Source: JAHQVI01 sp963749875 (GTDB lineage Bacteria > Pseudomonadota > Alphaproteobacteria > Rhizobiales > Rhodomicrobiaceae). From it: DNA of 64,000 nucleotides. Positions 51,879 to 63,581 of the stretch are shown one piece after another. Numbering within the stretch: position 1 is the stretch's first letter; each line of letters starts with the position of its first letter. The notes below the pieces were generated by a model. It saw nothing but the letters and a program-made list of their open reading frames with translations, made no database searches and was not told the DNA's origin. The stretch spans positions 1,054,001 through 1,118,000 of the forward strand of contig CAVVOX010000002.1 in NCBI GenBank assembly GCA_963749875.1, given 5' to 3'. The translations under genes and the position numbers were made by a program.

Positions 51879-52537
51879 TGAATTTGATTTTGCTCGGACC
51901 GCCGGGAGCAGGTAAAGGAACGCAGTCAAAGCTTCTTGAGAGGAAATTCGGACTGACGCAGCTTTCGTCGGGCGATATGCTGCGCAGCGCGGTGTCGTCC
52001 GGGACGCCCATTGGCCAGAAGGCGAAGTCCTATATGGATCAGGGCGCATTGGTGCCGGATCAGGTGGTGGTCGACGTCGTGCTTGATTGTCTCGCCGAGT
52101 TCAAGAACGATCATGGCTTCATCCTCGACGGTTTCCCCCGCACGGTTGAGCAGGCCAAGGCGCTCGACAAATGGCTGGGCGAACATGACGGCGGCATTGG
52201 CCGGGTCGTCGTCATCAAGGTTCCCGACGAAAGCCTGATCGAGCGCATCACGGGACGGTTCACCTGTGCGAAATGCGGCGAGGGCTATCACGATACGTTC
52301 AAGCGGCTCAAAGTCGAGGGTACGTGCGACGTCTGCGGGAGCCATGAGTTCAAGCGCCGGGCGGACGATAATGCCGAGACGGTGAAAAACCGCCTGAATG
52401 CCTATCATGCGCAGACGGCGCCGCTGATCGAATATTACCAGGCCCAGGGCAAGGTGAGCGCGATCGATGGCGAGGCGTCGATCGAGCAAGTGTGGGAACA
52501 GATTGACGAGTTGTTCAGTACGAGTGTGACCGGTTAG
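51878..52537 (+). CDS. adk: Adenylate kinase, zinc-LID type
   Basis: A 219-residue kinase with P-loop LILLGPPGAGKGTQ, GFPRTVEQAKALD, and a LID carrying two Cys pairs (CAKCGEGYHDTF and CDVCGSHEF), which predicts a structural zinc. It equilibrates AMP, ADP and ATP. Alphaproteobacterial ribosomal blocks normally carry adk between secY and rpsM, as here. Confidence 0.97.
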   Translation: MNLILLGPPGAGKGTQSKLLERKFGLTQLSSGDMLRSAVSSGTPIGQKAKSYMDQGALVPDQVVVDVVLDCLAEFKNDHGFILDGFPRTVEQAKALDKWLGEHDGGIGRVVVIKVPDESLIERITGRFTCAKCGEGYHDTFKRLKVEGTCDVCGSHEFKRRADDNAETVKNRLNAYHAQTAPLIEYYQAQGKVSAIDGEASIEQVWEQIDELFSTSVTG

Positions 52538-52555
52538 GAGATGATCGTCTTGTGG

Positions 52556-52585
52556 TTGACGGAGTCAGCAAATATCAGCTAAATA
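52556..52585 (+). promoter_or_regulatory. Candidate internal promoter for rpsM-rpsK-rpoA-rplQ
   Basis: TTGACG, an 18-nt spacer and TAAATA lie in the only AT-rich intergenic gap of the ribosomal block, about 140 nt before rpsM. It could allow rpoA and its neighbours to be expressed separately from the upstream genes. Confidence 0.4.
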
Positions 52586-52723
52586 ACAGCTCCTCACCAC
52601 ACGGGTATCGCTTTGCCGGGAATGTCTTTTTAGGCAAATCCTACTGAGACAAATCGCATTAAAGGCCGATGAGAGGATGCGGCGGAACGCAAAATCGCGG
52701 CCGCCCCGTAAGGAGAATTGATC

Positions 52724-53092
52724 GTGGCACGTATTGCGGGTGTCAATATTCCGTCGAATAAGCGCGTCGATATCGCTTTACGCTATATCCACGGCATCGG
52801 CGAACATAACGCGAAGGAAATCTGCGAAAAGACGAGCATTCCGCCGGAACGCCGCGTCAGCCAGCTGTCCGACGCCGAGGTCTCGCAGATCCGCGAGGTA
52901 ATCGACCGCGATTACATTGTCGAAGGCGATCTGCGCCGTGATGTGGCCATGAACATCAAGCGCCTGATGGATCTCGGCTGCTATCGCGGATTGCGCCACC
53001 GCCGGGGACTGCCCGTGCGCGGCCAGCGCACCCATACTAACGCCCGGACCCGCAAAGGTCCGGCCAAGCCGATCGCCGGCAAGAAGAAGTAA
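52724..53092 (+). CDS. rpsM: 30S ribosomal protein S13
   Basis: A 122-residue S13 (ARIAGVNIPSNKRVDIALRY, IHGIGEHNAKEICEKTSIPP, GLRHRRGLPVRGQRTHTNAR). Starts with GTG; AAGGAG lies 9 nt upstream. Contacts P-site tRNA and the 50S central protuberance. Confidence 0.97.
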   Translation: MARIAGVNIPSNKRVDIALRYIHGIGEHNAKEICEKTSIPPERRVSQLSDAEVSQIREVIDRDYIVEGDLRRDVAMNIKRLMDLGCYRGLRHRRGLPVRGQRTHTNARTRKGPAKPIAGKKK

Positions 53093-53142
53093 GGATGAGC
53101 GCAGCCGGTCGGCGGCTGATGTGATTTGAGGACTGACACTCG

Positions 53143-53532
53143 ATGGCAAAGGAAAAGACGCGCGTTCGCCGCAGGGAAAAAAAGAATATCACGTCGGGCG
53201 TGGCGCATGTGAACGCATCTTTCAACAACACCATGATCACCATCACCGATGCTCAGGGGAATACGATCTCCTGGTCGTCGGCCGGAACCATGGGATTTAA
53301 AGGCTCGCGCAAATCGACGCCCTTCGCCGCGCAGATGGCTGCCGACGATGCCGGCAAGAAGGCGATGGAGCATGGCATGAAGACCATCGAGGTCGAGGTC
53401 AGCGGTCCCGGCTCGGGTCGCGAGTCCGCGCTGCGGGCCCTGCAGTCCTGTGGTTTTCAGATCGTCTCAATCAAGGATGTCACGCCGATTCCGCATAATG
53501 GCTGCCGTCCGCGCAAACGTCGCCGTGTCTGA
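53143..53532 (+). CDS. rpsK: 30S ribosomal protein S11
   Basis: A 129-residue S11 (GVAHVNASFNNTMITITDAQ, GNTISWSSAGTMGFKGSRKS, TPIPHNGCRPRKRRRV). The NG in PHNGCRP is the site of isoaspartate formation in the family. A hairpin TGCCAGC/GCTGGCA lies in the gap before rpoA. Confidence 0.97.
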   Translation: MAKEKTRVRRREKKNITSGVAHVNASFNNTMITITDAQGNTISWSSAGTMGFKGSRKSTPFAAQMAADDAGKKAMEHGMKTIEVEVSGPGSGRESALRALQSCGFQIVSIKDVTPIPHNGCRPRKRRRV

Positions 53533-53653
53533 CATGTGTCCTTGGAAATCGGGAGCGCGCCAAGCCTGAATCCGCGCCGCTCCGATCGTAAAATTCTCGA
53601 AGTCAAGCTGCCAGCCCGTGCTGGCACATTGCATATAAGAACGAGGTTCTCCC

Positions 53654-54670
53654 GTGCTGCAAAAGAACTGGCAAGATCTGATCAAACCGCCGAAGCTGAA
53701 TGTCTCGTCCGGCCGGGACCCCAAGCGGCTTGGAACCATTGTCGCCGAGCCGCTGGAGCGCGGCTTCGGTCTGACGCTCGGCAACGCTTTGCGCCGGGTG
53801 CTGCTGTCCTCGCTGCAGGGTGCGGCGATCACCAGCGTGCACATTGACGGCGTGCTGCATGAATTCTCATCCATTCCCGGCGTGCGCGAGGATGTGACGG
53901 ACATCGTCCTCAACATCAAGGAGATCGCGCTCCGTATTCACTCCGAAGGCGCCAAGCGCATGGTGCTGAAGAAGGAAGGGCCGGGCGTCGTCATGGCCCG
54001 TGACATCGAGGCCGGCGCCGATGTCGACGTGCTCAATCCGGAGCAGGTGATCTGCACGCTGGACGAAGGCGCCTCGGTGCGCATGGAGTTCACCGCGTCT
54101 CTGGGCAAGGGCTATGTCCCGGCCGAGCGCAACCGCCCGGAAGATGCCCCGATCGGCCTCATCCCGGTCGACAGCCTCTACAGCCCGGTGCGGAAAGTGT
54201 CCTACAAGGTCAGCAATACCCGCGAGGGCCAGATCCTTGACTATGACAAGCTGACCATGGAGATCGAGACGGACGGCTCGCTGGTTCCCGACGACGCCGT
54301 CGCGCTCGCCGCACGCATTCTGCAGGATCAGCTGTCGATCTTCGTCAATTTCGAGGAGCCCCGCAAGGAGGTCCGCGAGGAGCGCACGCCGGAGTTGGAG
54401 TTCAACGCCGCGCTGCTCAAGAAAGTGGACGAGCTGGAGCTTTCCGTGCGTTCGGCCAACTGCCTGAAGAACGACAATATCGTCTATATCGGCGATCTCA
54501 TTCAGAAGAGCGAAGCCGAAATGCTGCGGACCCCGAATTTCGGCCGCAAATCCTTGAACGAGATCAAGGAGGTTCTGGCCGGCATGGGTCTGCATCTCGG
54601 TATGGAAGTGCCGAACTGGCCGCCAGACAATATCGAAGAGCTCGCCAAACGTTTCGAGGATCAGTATTAG
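53654..54670 (+). CDS. rpoA: DNA-directed RNA polymerase subunit alpha
   Basis: The 338-residue subunit begins with GTG. It has the N-terminal assembly domain (EPLERGFGLTLGNALRRVLL, SLQGAAITSVHIDGVLHEFS) and the C-terminal DNA-contacting domain (VRSANCLKNDNIVYIGDLIQ, RTPNFGRKSLNEIKEVLAGM) joined by an acidic linker. Full length, standard position. Confidence 0.98.
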   Translation: MLQKNWQDLIKPPKLNVSSGRDPKRLGTIVAEPLERGFGLTLGNALRRVLLSSLQGAAITSVHIDGVLHEFSSIPGVREDVTDIVLNIKEIALRIHSEGAKRMVLKKEGPGVVMARDIEAGADVDVLNPEQVICTLDEGASVRMEFTASLGKGYVPAERNRPEDAPIGLIPVDSLYSPVRKVSYKVSNTREGQILDYDKLTMEIETDGSLVPDDAVALAARILQDQLSIFVNFEEPRKEVREERTPELEFNAALLKKVDELELSVRSANCLKNDNIVYIGDLIQKSEAEMLRTPNFGRKSLNEIKEVLAGMGLHLGMEVPNWPPDNIEELAKRFEDQY

Positions 54671-54674
54671 TCTG

Positions 54675-54698
54675 GGCAGGCGGGGAGCCCTGCCTGCC
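54675..54698 (+). terminator. Hairpin between rpoA and rplQ
   Basis: GGCAGGC and GCCTGCC form a 7-bp stem around a 10-nt loop, 4 nt after the rpoA stop. There is no U-tract. It may mark RNA processing or partial termination before rplQ. Confidence 0.4.
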
Positions 54699-54722
54699 TC
54701 ACAGATGATTTGAGGATGACCC

Positions 54723-55145
54723 ATGCGCCATCGGAATTCTGGCCGGAAGCTGAACCGGACATCGGAACATCGCAAGGCGATGTTCGCCAATATGGCGGCG
54801 GCGCTCATCAAGCATGAGCAGATCGTCACGACGCTTCCCAAGGCGAAAGATCTCCGGCGCGTGACGGAGCGCCTGATCACGCTGGCGAAACGCGGCGATC
54901 TTCATGCGCGCAGGCTTGCCGCGTCCCGGCTGCGTGACGACAAGATGGTGGCCAAGCTGTTCGAGACGATCGGGCCGCGCTATAAGGACCGCCAAGGCGG
55001 TTATACGCGGGTGTTGAAAGCCGGCTTCCGTTATGGCGACTCCGCCCCGGTCGCGGTGATCGAACTGGTCGATCGCGACGAAAGCGCCAAGGGCCAGGAT
55101 TCTGGTCCGGTTGCCGAGGCGGAGGATGCTCAGGCGGCTGCCTAG
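54723..55145 (+). CDS. rplQ: 50S ribosomal protein L17
   Basis: A 140-residue L17 (MRHRNSGRKLNRTSEHRKAM, TLPKAKDLRRVTERLITLAK, GPRYKDRQGGYTRVLKAGFR). A short acidic tail follows. Its stop codon TAG lies within the first bases of a 130-bp palindromic repeat, so the repeat supplies the end of the operon. Confidence 0.97.
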   Translation: MRHRNSGRKLNRTSEHRKAMFANMAAALIKHEQIVTTLPKAKDLRRVTERLITLAKRGDLHARRLAASRLRDDKMVAKLFETIGPRYKDRQGGYTRVLKAGFRYGDSAPVAVIELVDRDESAKGQDSGPVAEAEDAQAAA

Positions 55146-55271
55146 CGCAACGCGCGTCCAAGCATGTCCCCGCGAAGGCGGGGATGGACGCGGGAACAGT
55201 TGCGCTAACTTATCGATATAGATCAACTTGACCTCGTCCAAGTGATTCCAATCGAACGAGGGTTGATCTAG
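55142..55271. repeat. 130-bp bipartite palindromic repeat (A then B), copy after rplQ
   Basis: Module A (CTAGCGCAACGCGCGTCCAA to CAGTTGCGCTAA) is followed by module B (AGATCAACTTGACCTCGTCC to CGAGGGTTGATCTAG). Each module is an imperfect palindrome able to form a long hairpin. Its first bases include the rplQ stop codon. Confidence 0.85.
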
Positions 55272-55368
55272 AGCGTCAGGCCGCAACTGCGGGCGGGGCC
55301 TGGTATAGTCTTGAACGGACGGCGCGTTTGAGTTCGGGTCGTTTGCAGGCGGGGGGAGATCTCAGTCC

Positions 55369-56811
<1,443 letters not shown>

Positions 56812-56852
56812 GCCACGGTGGCGATGATCGCCCGAAAAATACTCGTACGTCA

Positions 56853-56880
56853 CGCCGGACTTGATCCGGCGCCCAATTTT
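56853..56880 (+). terminator. Probable terminator of the DegP-type gene
   Basis: CGCCGGA and TCCGGCG form a 7-bp stem over a 5-nt loop, followed by CCCAATTTT, about 40 nt after the stop codon. The remainder of the gap to the convergent carboxylase gene holds nothing recognisable. Confidence 0.55.
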
Positions 56881-57026
56881 CTATCAGCCACGCATTGACG
56901 TTGCGGATACGCCAATAGGCCGGATCTCTACTTCGGTCCGTTCGGGGCGACGTTCGTTTGCACCGAATGCCTTAAGTTGGCACCGCGTCCCGGAGCCGGG
57001 TGCCGGACCGAGCTGCCGCCCCTCCC

Positions 57027-58559
<1,533 letters not shown>

Positions 58560-58728
58560 CCGCTTCCCATTCCATCCCGCTTCCGGGCGACCCGGCGGGC
58601 CGCGCGCATGTCGAGAGCGCTTTCGCCGAGCGCTCCGATGTTCTTATAACACGCCGACTCAAAGACATAGCAAGCGTGAGCCGCACGTGGCGCCGCCATA
58701 GAACGGCAGCCACTGCCATGCCGCTCTC

Positions 58729-58858
58729 CTAGATCAACCCTCGTGCAAGTGGAATCACTTGAACGAGGTTAAGTTGATCTATTTCAATAGGTTAGTGCAA
58801 TTGTTCCCGCGTCCATCCCCGCCTTCGCGGGGACATGCTTGGACGCGCGGTGCGCTAG
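58729..58858. repeat. 130-bp bipartite palindromic repeat (inverted, B then A)
   Basis: Same 130-nt length as the copy after rplQ but in the opposite orientation. It starts CTAGATCAACCCTCG and ends GGTGCGCTAG. It lies in the divergent gap between the carboxylase gene and the hydrolase gene. The rest of this 360-nt gap shows no gene. Confidence 0.85.
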
Positions 58859-58920
58859 GCAAAAACCACTAGGAAGGCTAAGCTGGCTTCAGCGGAGGAG
58901 CCCGACGGGGAGAAGAAATC

Positions 58921-59895
58921 ATGCTTGGATGGATCATTACGGCCCTGCTGATCTTCGTCGCTTTGATGATTGGCGGCCTGGTCCACATCTCCTGGCGGAC
59001 CGCCCGGAGAGTGCAGCGTCTCATCCCGCCGGCCGGCAAATTCGTCGACGTGGATGGCGTCAGGCTGCATTATGTCGAGCGCGGCGAGGGGCCGCCCGTC
59101 ATCATGATCCACGGCCTTGGCGGCAATCTTCGCAACTATCTGGCAACCATCATCCCGGCCGTCGCCAAGACCAATCACGTGATCGCCTTCGACCGGCCCG
59201 GCACCGGCTATAGCGAACGTCCCGCCGGCGCGGACGCCACGACAGGCACCCAGGCAGCGATCATTCAAATGGCGATTGACAAGCTCGGCATCGAGGACCC
59301 GCTGATCGTCGGCCACTCGCTCGGTGGCGCGATTTCGCTCAGCCATGCGGTTCTCCATCCCGGCAAGGCGCGGGGCTATGTTCTCATCGCGCCGCTCGCG
59401 AGCCCGGACCAGCCGACGCCGCCCATGTTCGAGCGGCTCGACGTCCGCTCGCCGCTCCTGCAACGCCTCATTGCCTGGACGATCGGTGTGCCGCTCGGAA
59501 TCCGCTACGCCAGGGAGGTCACGGCCGCGGTCTTCGCGCCCCAGCCGGTGCCCACCGACTTCGCCACCGCCAGCGGCGGTCTGCTGGGCCTCAGGCCAAA
59601 GGCCGTCGAGAGCAATATGAAGGATTTCACCGCTGCGCATGTGACCATCGGCGAGATCCAGACGCGCTACGGCGAGATCAATGTCCCGGTCATCGCTTTA
59701 TTCGGAGCGGAGGATCGGGTTCTCGATGCCGAGCTGAATATCGGCGCGCTCGAGCAGATCCCCTCGGTCGAAATTCAGCGCATTGACGGGGCCGGACATA
59801 TGCTCATGCATGCCGAGCCGGAAGCGGTGATCGCCGCGATCCGCAAGCTGGATGAACGGACCGCGCCGAAGCCTGACGTCGCCGCAGCCTCATAA
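58921..59895 (+). CDS. Alpha/beta hydrolase with N-terminal membrane anchor
   Basis: The 324-residue protein has an N-terminal helix (MLGWIITALLIFVALMIGGL). A canonical hydrolase follows: oxyanion HGLGGN, nucleophile elbow GHSLGG (Ser near residue 140), acidic residue in ALFGAEDRVLD and the final His in IDGAGHMLMH. It resembles membrane-anchored lipases or haloperoxidase-like hydrolases. Substrate unknown. Confidence 0.82.
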   Translation: MLGWIITALLIFVALMIGGLVHISWRTARRVQRLIPPAGKFVDVDGVRLHYVERGEGPPVIMIHGLGGNLRNYLATIIPAVAKTNHVIAFDRPGTGYSERPAGADATTGTQAAIIQMAIDKLGIEDPLIVGHSLGGAISLSHAVLHPGKARGYVLIAPLASPDQPTPPMFERLDVRSPLLQRLIAWTIGVPLGIRYAREVTAAVFAPQPVPTDFATASGGLLGLRPKAVESNMKDFTAAHVTIGEIQTRYGEINVPVIALFGAEDRVLDAELNIGALEQIPSVEIQRIDGAGHMLMHAEPEAVIAAIRKLDERTAPKPDVAAAS

Positions 59896-59929
59896 GGTGC
59901 GCCGCCGCACCTGGGCACAGCGCTGGCCG

Positions 59930-60418
59930 TCAGGACGTCGCCGCCTCATCGGCGATCTTGGCGAAGATCTCGTCCAGCTCGGCTGCGAGCTTGCGCAGCG
60001 CCTTGCCGCCTTCGGCGAAATAGGGCGCGAAGACCGTCGAGGGCAGCTTGTAGGACAAGGTCGCCGTCTGATCCGAATTTTCGGTGATGTAGAAGCGGAT
60101 CGGCGCCTCGATCCCGGCGGCGATGCTCGCTTTCAGCATGCGGCGGGCAAAATCATTGCGGTAAACGCCGACCACCCGGTTCCCCGGAATGGTGATACCC
60201 TGGCCGGCGGCGCCGGCCGATGCGCTCGCCGCCGTGACCAGGCCCATCTTGTTGGCCTTCACGCTCTCCTCAAGCCGCTTCACCAGCGCGTCGAATTTGT
60301 ACTCCGTTTTGAGCACGCGCCAGCCCTCGCGCGGCGCGATCGAGTTCGCCTTTGCGGCGGCGGCAACGAATAGAAACGAGACGAATGCAGTGAGCAGGAT
60401 TTTGATCGCGGGGTTCAT
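59930..60418 (-). CDS. Exported DUF302 protein next to a sulfur transporter
   Basis: The 162-residue protein has a signal peptide (MNPAIKILLTAFVSFLFVAA, cleavage near AKANS) and one DUF302 domain (YKFDALVKRLEESVKANKMG, GITIPGNRVVGVYRNDFARR, APIRFYITENSDQTATLSYK). The gene overlaps the YeeE/YedE transporter gene by 4 nt. DUF302 proteins are often linked to sulfur or metal handling; the coupling to a thiosulfate-type transporter fits that. No catalytic residues are evident. Confidence 0.78.
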   Translation of the reverse strand: MNPAIKILLTAFVSFLFVAAAAKANSIAPREGWRVLKTEYKFDALVKRLEESVKANKMGLVTAASASAGAAGQGITIPGNRVVGVYRNDFARRMLKASIAAGIEAPIRFYITENSDQTATLSYKLPSTVFAPYFAEGGKALRKLAAELDEIFAKIADEAATS

Positions 60419-61617
60419 GAATACTCTCCTTTATCCAAGCCAAAAAGCGGGCGGAAGCGGACAGCCACGACGCTGCCGGCGAAGCCGAAGATCAGCCAGC
60501 CGAGGCCATGCAGGCTCCCGGAGGTCAGTCCGCCGAGCAGCGCGCCGATATTGCAGCCAAAGGCAAGGCGCGCACCGTATCCCATCATCAGCCCGCCGAT
60601 GATCGCCGAGAGCGCGGGCCTGCGGCCGATCCGCCAGATCGGGGCGAAGCGGCCGGCCAGCCCCGCCGCCATCATTGCGCCGAGCATGACGGCAAAATTC
60701 TGCACGCTGGTTGCGTCGGCAAAGACCGAGTTCCGCAGCGCCTGCGAATATCGCCAATAAGGCCAGCTCGCCACGTCGAGCCCCGCCGCATGGCCGATCT
60801 TGGCGCCCCAAAGCGCGAAACCGGATGTGATGCCCCAGGGGCGGCCCAGAACGATCAGCGTGCCGAGCGCCATGATGGCGAGAATGACGGCGCCCGTGTT
60901 CCGTGACCATGGCCCCTGCAAGAGCGATTCCGTCGGGCGGTCAGGCTCGATGGCGCCATAGCGGCGCCGCTCCCAGATGACCGTCATCCAGGCGAGCGCG
61001 CCGAGCGCAGCCAGCGCGATGATGAGCCCGATCACGGGGCCTGCGGACCAGATCAGGGAAAGGGGCGGCAATGCGGGCAGGCTCTGCCAGGCGTCCCAAT
61101 GGGCGGTGGCGAGCACGGAACCGGCAATGAAGGCCGCCAGCGTCAGTACCATTCGCGTACTGCCCCCGCCAACCGTATAGAGCGTGCCGGAGCCGCAGCC
61201 GCCGCCGAGCTGCATGCCGAAGCCGAACATGAAGGCGCCGGTTGCCGCGGCAATGCCGAAGGGGAAGATATAGCCGCCGATCCGCAGTCCAAGCACGCCC
61301 CCCCAGCTGATCAGCGGGAAGGAGACGACGACGATCAGGGCCAGCAACAGGAGCTGCGCGCGTACGCTGCCGCCGCGTCCCGTCCGAATGAAGGTCCGCC
61401 AGGCCGAGGTGAAACCGAATGCGGCGTGATAGAGGGCGAATCCGCCGAGCGCGCCGAGCAGTGCGCCAGCGCCGAGACGCCAGCCTCCGGCCTGAGCGGC
61501 GAGCGCGGCGACGACCACGATGCCCGCAGCCGCGCCCAGCCATATCGGCCCTTGCGCGCCGGGCAATCCTTGCCATCGGGAGCGCGCCGTCTCCGGCGCC
61601 GCCTGACCTTGAACCAT
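60415..61617 (-). CDS. YeeE/YedE-family (TsuA-like) sulfur transporter
   Basis: The 400-residue membrane protein has about ten helices and an internal duplication. The two halves carry the family's Cys motifs GGGCGSGTLYTVGGGS and FGCNIGALLGGLTSGSLHG, which in TsuA conduct thiosulfate. It probably imports a sulfur compound such as thiosulfate across the inner membrane. It is translationally coupled to the DUF302 gene. The ATG (MVQGQAAPE) was preferred to a TTG three codons upstream. Confidence 0.88.
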   Translation of the reverse strand: MVQGQAAPETARSRWQGLPGAQGPIWLGAAAGIVVVAALAAQAGGWRLGAGALLGALGGFALYHAAFGFTSAWRTFIRTGRGGSVRAQLLLLALIVVVSFPLISWGGVLGLRIGGYIFPFGIAAATGAFMFGFGMQLGGGCGSGTLYTVGGGSTRMVLTLAAFIAGSVLATAHWDAWQSLPALPPLSLIWSAGPVIGLIIALAALGALAWMTVIWERRRYGAIEPDRPTESLLQGPWSRNTGAVILAIMALGTLIVLGRPWGITSGFALWGAKIGHAAGLDVASWPYWRYSQALRNSVFADATSVQNFAVMLGAMMAAGLAGRFAPIWRIGRRPALSAIIGGLMMGYGARLAFGCNIGALLGGLTSGSLHGLGWLIFGFAGSVVAVRFRPLFGLDKGEYS

Positions 61618-61806
61618 GCGCTCCAATATCCCCTGCTCGCAGTTTTCTCCGCTTTCCTTATCTCATACGAGCGCGCCATGGGGAGTCACAGAGGGTAAAA
61701 GCTTCGTGTGCTCTCTGCGCGAGCATCCTCTGCGTGTTTGGATCGTGATAAGTGGCCGAAAGGATGAGAGATGCCGATTCCGGATCAGCGGCGCACTGAT
61801 AGACCG

Positions 61807-61936
61807 CTAGATCAACCCTCGTTCAATTGGAATCAATTGAACGAGGTCAAGTTGATCTATTTCAATAGATTAGCGCAACTGTTCCCGCGTCCATCCCCGC
61901 TTACGCGGGGACATGCTTGGACGCGCGTTGCGCTAG
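61807..61936. repeat. 130-bp bipartite palindromic repeat (inverted, B then A), third full copy
   Basis: Starts CTAGATCAACCCTCGTTCAA and ends GCGCGTTGCGCTAG. Same length and orientation as the copy near 58.8 kb. Module B is more perfect here: CTCGTTCAATTG and CAATTGAACGAG are exact inverted arms. Confidence 0.85.
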
Positions 61937-62177
61937 AATGTGTTCACCTGAAACGGAAGCATTTGCGCTACTCCCTCTCCCATTGGGAGAGGGTCGGGGT
62001 GAGGGGTTAGGGTGCTGATTTTTCGCTATAAATCCCCTCACCCGGAACGCTTGCGCGTTCCGCCATCTCTCGGCTCGCGAACCTTTACGGTGAGCGCCAA
62101 GCGTTCACCTTGGGAGAGGACAAGAAGCGCCCATTTCCCTTAACCCGCGCTAGGCGGCAGACGGGACGCCGCCAAGG
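61937..62177. other. Hairpin-rich intergenic region, no gene
   Basis: CCCTCTCCCATTGGGAGAGGG forms a hairpin, and GGAACGCTTGCGCGTTCC forms another. The stretch continues into the dispersed module shared with the 9.0-kb region. No coding frame or RNA gene is evident. Confidence 0.5.
62071..62114. repeat. Dispersed repeat module, copy 2
   Basis: CGGCTCGCGAACCTTTACGG then TGAGCGCCAAGCGTTCACCT TGGG. The first 26 nt are identical to the copy at 9018, and the closing arm differs by one base. This compact version looks like the basic form without the internal insertion. Confidence 0.6.
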
Positions 62178-62910
62178 TCAGCTCGGGCGGCTCAGGCGGT
62201 AAAACTCCGACGCCGCGCGCATTTCAGCGAAACGCGCCTCACGCAGCGCGCGGGCCTCGCGATCCTCGCCCCAATTCTCGATCTGGAAATCCTCATCCAG
62301 ATGCGCCGCCGCCCAGCTTTCCTCCAGCGACAGGCGGCCGCCAATATGCGCGAGTGTCAGCACGGCCGATCCGGTCAGCGACGTCATCACATGCAGCGCC
62401 GTCAGGCCGAACGGATCGAGGCAGCGGCAAGCGGTGCGCAGCGCGGCCACGCTGCTGGCGGGCTGCTCGACCGGCATCACCCCTTCCGTCACCAGGAGCG
62501 GCGCTCCGTAATGCTCGTCCACCCATTCAAGCAGCGGATCCCAGGTGAGCCTCTGACGCTCGCAGAGGCTGTCCGGCCGTTCGGCGCGATAGCAGATGAG
62601 ATCGCGCCGGGCAAAGTTGAGGACATCCTCCGCCACCGCCTCCGCATTCGCGGCGACCGCATCGAGCGCTGTATTGGCGAGCTTGGTCAGCGGCATCGTC
62701 GCAACGTCGATCGTGCTCCCCTGGCGGCGCCATTCCTCGGCGATGGCCTCGGCGAGCGGCCGAACTCGGCAGGACGAGATCGGCGCGGCGCGGCGTCTTG
62801 ACGGAACGGCCGTCAAGCAGGATTTGCCGGCCATCCGGCGTCGCCTCCGTCGAAACCTCGGAATAAAAGCGCGCCGGTCGTTCCGGTTTCTGATCCTGTC
62901 CGTTCTTCAT
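62178..62910 (-). pseudogene. ATP12-family F1 ATP synthase assembly chaperone, +1 frameshift
   Basis: The N-terminal part (KPERPARFYSEVSTEATPDG, ILLDGRSVKTPRRADLVLPS) and the rest (RPLAEAIAEEWRRQGSTIDV, TMPLTKLANTALDAVAANAE, LEESWAAAHLDEDFQIENWG) are in different frames. They join at AGTTCGG near 62763-62766, where one T is extra. The joined length is 733 nt (3n+1) and would give a normal 243-residue protein. ATP12 stabilises the F1 alpha subunit before assembly. It is part of a minus-strand unit with the HAD phosphatase and RluC-type genes. A sequencing error is likely. Confidence 0.8.
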
Positions 62911-62924
62911 AGCGCAACCATTCT

Positions 62925-63581
62925 CTAATTCGGTAGGAGATGCCGCGAGAGCTCGGCGAAATCGGCGAGCACTGTCGAGGCGCCGGCTTCGATCAGCTCG
63001 CCGGCGTCATGATAGCCCCAGCCGACACCGAGGGCCGACACGCCCGCGGCGCGCGCCATCAGCATATCAAAGCTGGTATCGCCGATCATGACCGTCTCTT
63101 CCGGCATCGCGCCCGCCTCATCCATGGCCTGATGCAGCATCGCCGGATGCGGCTTGGAGGGCGCATCGTCCGCCGTCTGGATCGTAGTGAAAACACCGCG
63201 GAGCCCTTCGCGTCCCAGCAAACGGTCGACCCCGTGGCGGGATTTTCCGGTTGCCAGGCCAAGCAGCACGTCATCTCGCGCGCCGAGCTCCTGAAGCGCC
63301 CGATGCGCGCCGGGAAAGAGCGGCTCCTGCGCGTCCGGCCGATCCCGGAGCGCTCCGAACGCCGTGCGGTAATCGCGGCAGAGGGCGGCAATCGCCTTGC
63401 CGTCCGTGAGCCCCGTCATCGCCTCCATGGCTTTGGCGACGGACAGGCCGATCTGGCGCAGGATCAGCGCGCGATCGGGAACCGGGAGGCGGCTCGCGGT
63501 AAAGGCCGCGTTCATGGCTTCGACGATCATGTGCTGGCTGTCGACAAGCGTGCCGTCGCAGTCGAAGACGATCAGCCTCAC
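62925..63581 (-). CDS. HAD-family hydrolase (phosphoglycolate phosphatase-like)
   Basis: A 218-residue HAD protein: nucleophile motif VFDCDGTLVDS, a helical cap (residues 15-90), motif II LATGKSR, Lys in ADDAPSKPHPAM, and motif IV MIGDTSFDMLMARAAGVSAL. It resembles Gph/PGPase and IndB-type phosphatases; the physiological substrate cannot be fixed. Its ATG overlaps the stop of the pseudouridine synthase gene by 4 nt. This gene pair and the ATP12 gene are conserved neighbours in alphaproteobacteria. Confidence 0.88.
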   Translation of the reverse strand: MRLIVFDCDGTLVDSQHMIVEAMNAAFTASRLPVPDRALILRQIGLSVAKAMEAMTGLTDGKAIAALCRDYRTAFGALRDRPDAQEPLFPGAHRALQELGARDDVLLGLATGKSRHGVDRLLGREGLRGVFTTIQTADDAPSKPHPAMLHQAMDEAGAMPEETVMIGDTSFDMLMARAAGVSALGVGWGYHDAGELIEAGASTVLADFAELSRHLLPN

